Shown here piece after piece: positions 5,600 to 6,383 of a stretch of DNA of 6,383 nt. Position 1 is the stretch's first letter. The number at the start of each line of letters is the position of its first letter. Below the pieces are notes generated by a model. The model did not search any database, had not been told where the DNA came from, and saw only the letters and a program-made list of their open reading frames with translations. The position numbers were made by a program, and so were the translations under genes. This DNA comes from Actinomycetota bacterium. GTDB taxonomy: Bacteria > Actinomycetota > Thermoleophilia > Gaiellales > Gaiellaceae. The stretch covers positions 32,534-38,916 of the forward strand of contig PMMN01000075.1 of NCBI GenBank assembly GCA_003162235.1. The letters run 5' to 3'.

Positions 5600-6162
5600 T
5601 CGCGCGGTTGCGTGGCCGGCCGGCGGGGCACGGGGCGGAGGGCCTGATCCTCGACGTGAACGGCGTCGGCTACCTCGTCCACGCGACCCCACGCGCCTTG
5701 GCCAACGCCGACGGCGCCGAGATGACGGTCGAGACCTACCTGCACGTGCGCGAGGACGCGCTCTCCCTCTACGGCTTCGCCGACGCCGAGGAGCGTGAGC
5801 TCTTCATCCAACTCCTCTCGGTCTCGGGGATCGGGCCCAAAGTGGCGCTGGCGATCGTCTCCGGCTCGGCGCCGGCCGAGCTCAGGCGTGCGATCGCCCG
5901 CGAGGATGTCGCCCGTTTCCAGGCCATTCCGGGTATCGGGATGAAGACCGCGCGGCGGGTCGTGCTCGAGCTGAAAGAGAAGCTGAGCGGGAGCGATCTG
6001 GTTTCGGCCGGAGAGACGGGTGGCGGCGACGCGCATCTGGTCGCGCGCGAAGCGTTGGTCGAGCTCGGCTACACACTTGTCGAGGCCGAACAGGCACTGG
6101 CCAGGATCGATCCCGAGCTACCGCCGGAGGAGCGCGTGCGCCTGGCGCTCAGAGCGGCTTAG
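5596..6162 (+). CDS. ruvA: Holliday junction branch migration protein RuvA
   Basis: RuvA binds four-way junctions as a tetramer and recruits RuvB motors. The 188-residue protein has domain I (OB fold, about 1-62) beginning MIARLRG, with VNGVGYLVH and the REDA segment carrying the acidic pin residues Glu53 and Asp54. Domain II has two helix-hairpin-helix motifs, SGIGPK (77-82) and PGIGMKTA (112-119). After a flexible Gly-rich linker (about 131-145) comes domain III (REALVELGYT ... LALRAA), which contacts RuvB. All parts are present and of usual length. The ATG overlaps the ruvC stop, and GAGAGG at 5582-5587 lies 8 bases upstream. ruvB begins 9 bases after the stop, so ruvC-ruvA-ruvB form one operon. 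Confidence 0.97.
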   Translation: MIARLRGRPAGHGAEGLILDVNGVGYLVHATPRALANADGAEMTVETYLHVREDALSLYGFADAEERELFIQLLSVSGIGPKVALAIVSGSAPAELRRAIAREDVARFQAIPGIGMKTARRVVLELKEKLSGSDLVSAGETGGGDAHLVAREALVELGYTLVEAEQALARIDPELPPEERVRLALRAA

Positions 6163-6171
6163 TGGTGTGAG

Positions 6172-6383
6172 ATGAGCGAGACCTTCCTGGCACCGACGCT
6201 CGAGCCCGAAGACGACGAGATCGAGCGCTCGCTGCGCCCTCGCAACCTGGGCGAGTTCGTCGGTCAGGAGCGGATCAAGGAACCTCTGAGCATCTCCTTG
6301 CAGGCGGCGCAGAAGAGGGAGGAAGCGCTCGACCACGTCCTCCTCGTCGGTCCGCCTGGGTTGGGCAAGACCTCGCTCGCCTT
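6172..6383 (+). CDS. ruvB: Holliday junction branch migration ATPase RuvB, 5' part
   Basis: Only the first 70 codons are in the window; the gene continues past the end. RuvB is the hexameric AAA+ helicase motor that drives branch migration with RuvA. The visible part reads [20 protein letters not shown], the conserved RuvB N-terminal segment, then [19 protein letters not shown] with the Walker A motif GPPGLGKT at residues 60-67. The ATG at 6172 gives the normal distance of about 20 residues to the LRP motif; GTG codons just upstream meet a TGA at once. No good Shine-Dalgarno lies in the 9-base gap after ruvA, so translation may depend on coupling. Full-length RuvB has about 340-350 residues. 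Confidence 0.96.
   Translation, partial: MSETFLAPTLEPEDDEIERSLRPRNLGEFVGQERIKEPLSISLQAAQKREEALDHVLLVGPPGLGKTSLA

Noticed and set aside
1..6383. CRISPR array, insertion sequence, integration site, tRNA or rRNA
   Set aside because: I looked for regularly spaced repeats, terminal inverted repeats with a transposase, tRNA T-loop signatures and rRNA-like segments and found none. The only tandem repeat is the coding 9-bp tract in the collagen-like gene.

Overview
The window is high-GC DNA (about 70% in the 60-base blocks I counted inside pdxS and ruvA) from an actinomycete-like bacterium. The backbone pdxS … pdxT-yebC … ruvC-ruvA-ruvB is the arrangement familiar from Actinomycetota. A short collagen-like secreted protein with an 'SPATVIACLALFVASTGTS' leader suggests class Thermoleophilia (Solirubrobacterales/Gaiellales). 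The class is an inference from recalled family resemblance; the phylum is safer.

Layout, left to right. (1) Positions 1-492 hold the C-terminal half of pdxS, entering from outside the window. (2) Two minus-strand genes follow: a small DUF805 membrane protein (612-989) and a short-chain dehydrogenase/reductase (1077-1766). (3) A plus-strand pair comes next, pdxT (1827-2420) and a YebC/PmpR-family protein (2407-3162), overlapping by 14 bases. (4) A strong hairpin separates yebC from a convergent minus-strand collagen-like secreted protein (3261-3736) that appears frameshifted by one missing base near 3424-3436. (5) About 410 bases without a confident gene contain a possible plus-strand terminator and a well-formed promoter. 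(6) A lipoprotein of the LppX/LprAFG type occupies 4149-5036. (7) The Holliday-junction genes follow: ruvC (5111-5599), ruvA (5596-6162) and the first 70 codons of ruvB (6172 to the window end).

Functionally, PdxS and PdxT form the deoxyxylulose-5-phosphate-independent pyridoxal 5'-phosphate synthase. RuvA, RuvB and RuvC branch-migrate and cut Holliday junctions. YebC is a translation-associated or regulatory protein. The SDR, DUF805, collagen-like and lipoprotein genes look like accessory insertions into a conserved housekeeping string.

The main regulatory observation is that the first genes of the plus-strand transcription units (pdxT, the lipoprotein, ruvC) have a TANNNT -10-like hexamer ending 5-6 bases before a GTG and lack a well-placed Shine-Dalgarno. 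Operon-internal genes (yebC, ruvA) and two minus-strand genes have clear Shine-Dalgarno sequences. This suggests leaderless transcripts for the lead genes. I found no CRISPR array, transposon, tRNA or rRNA, and nothing I would call a new multi-gene system.
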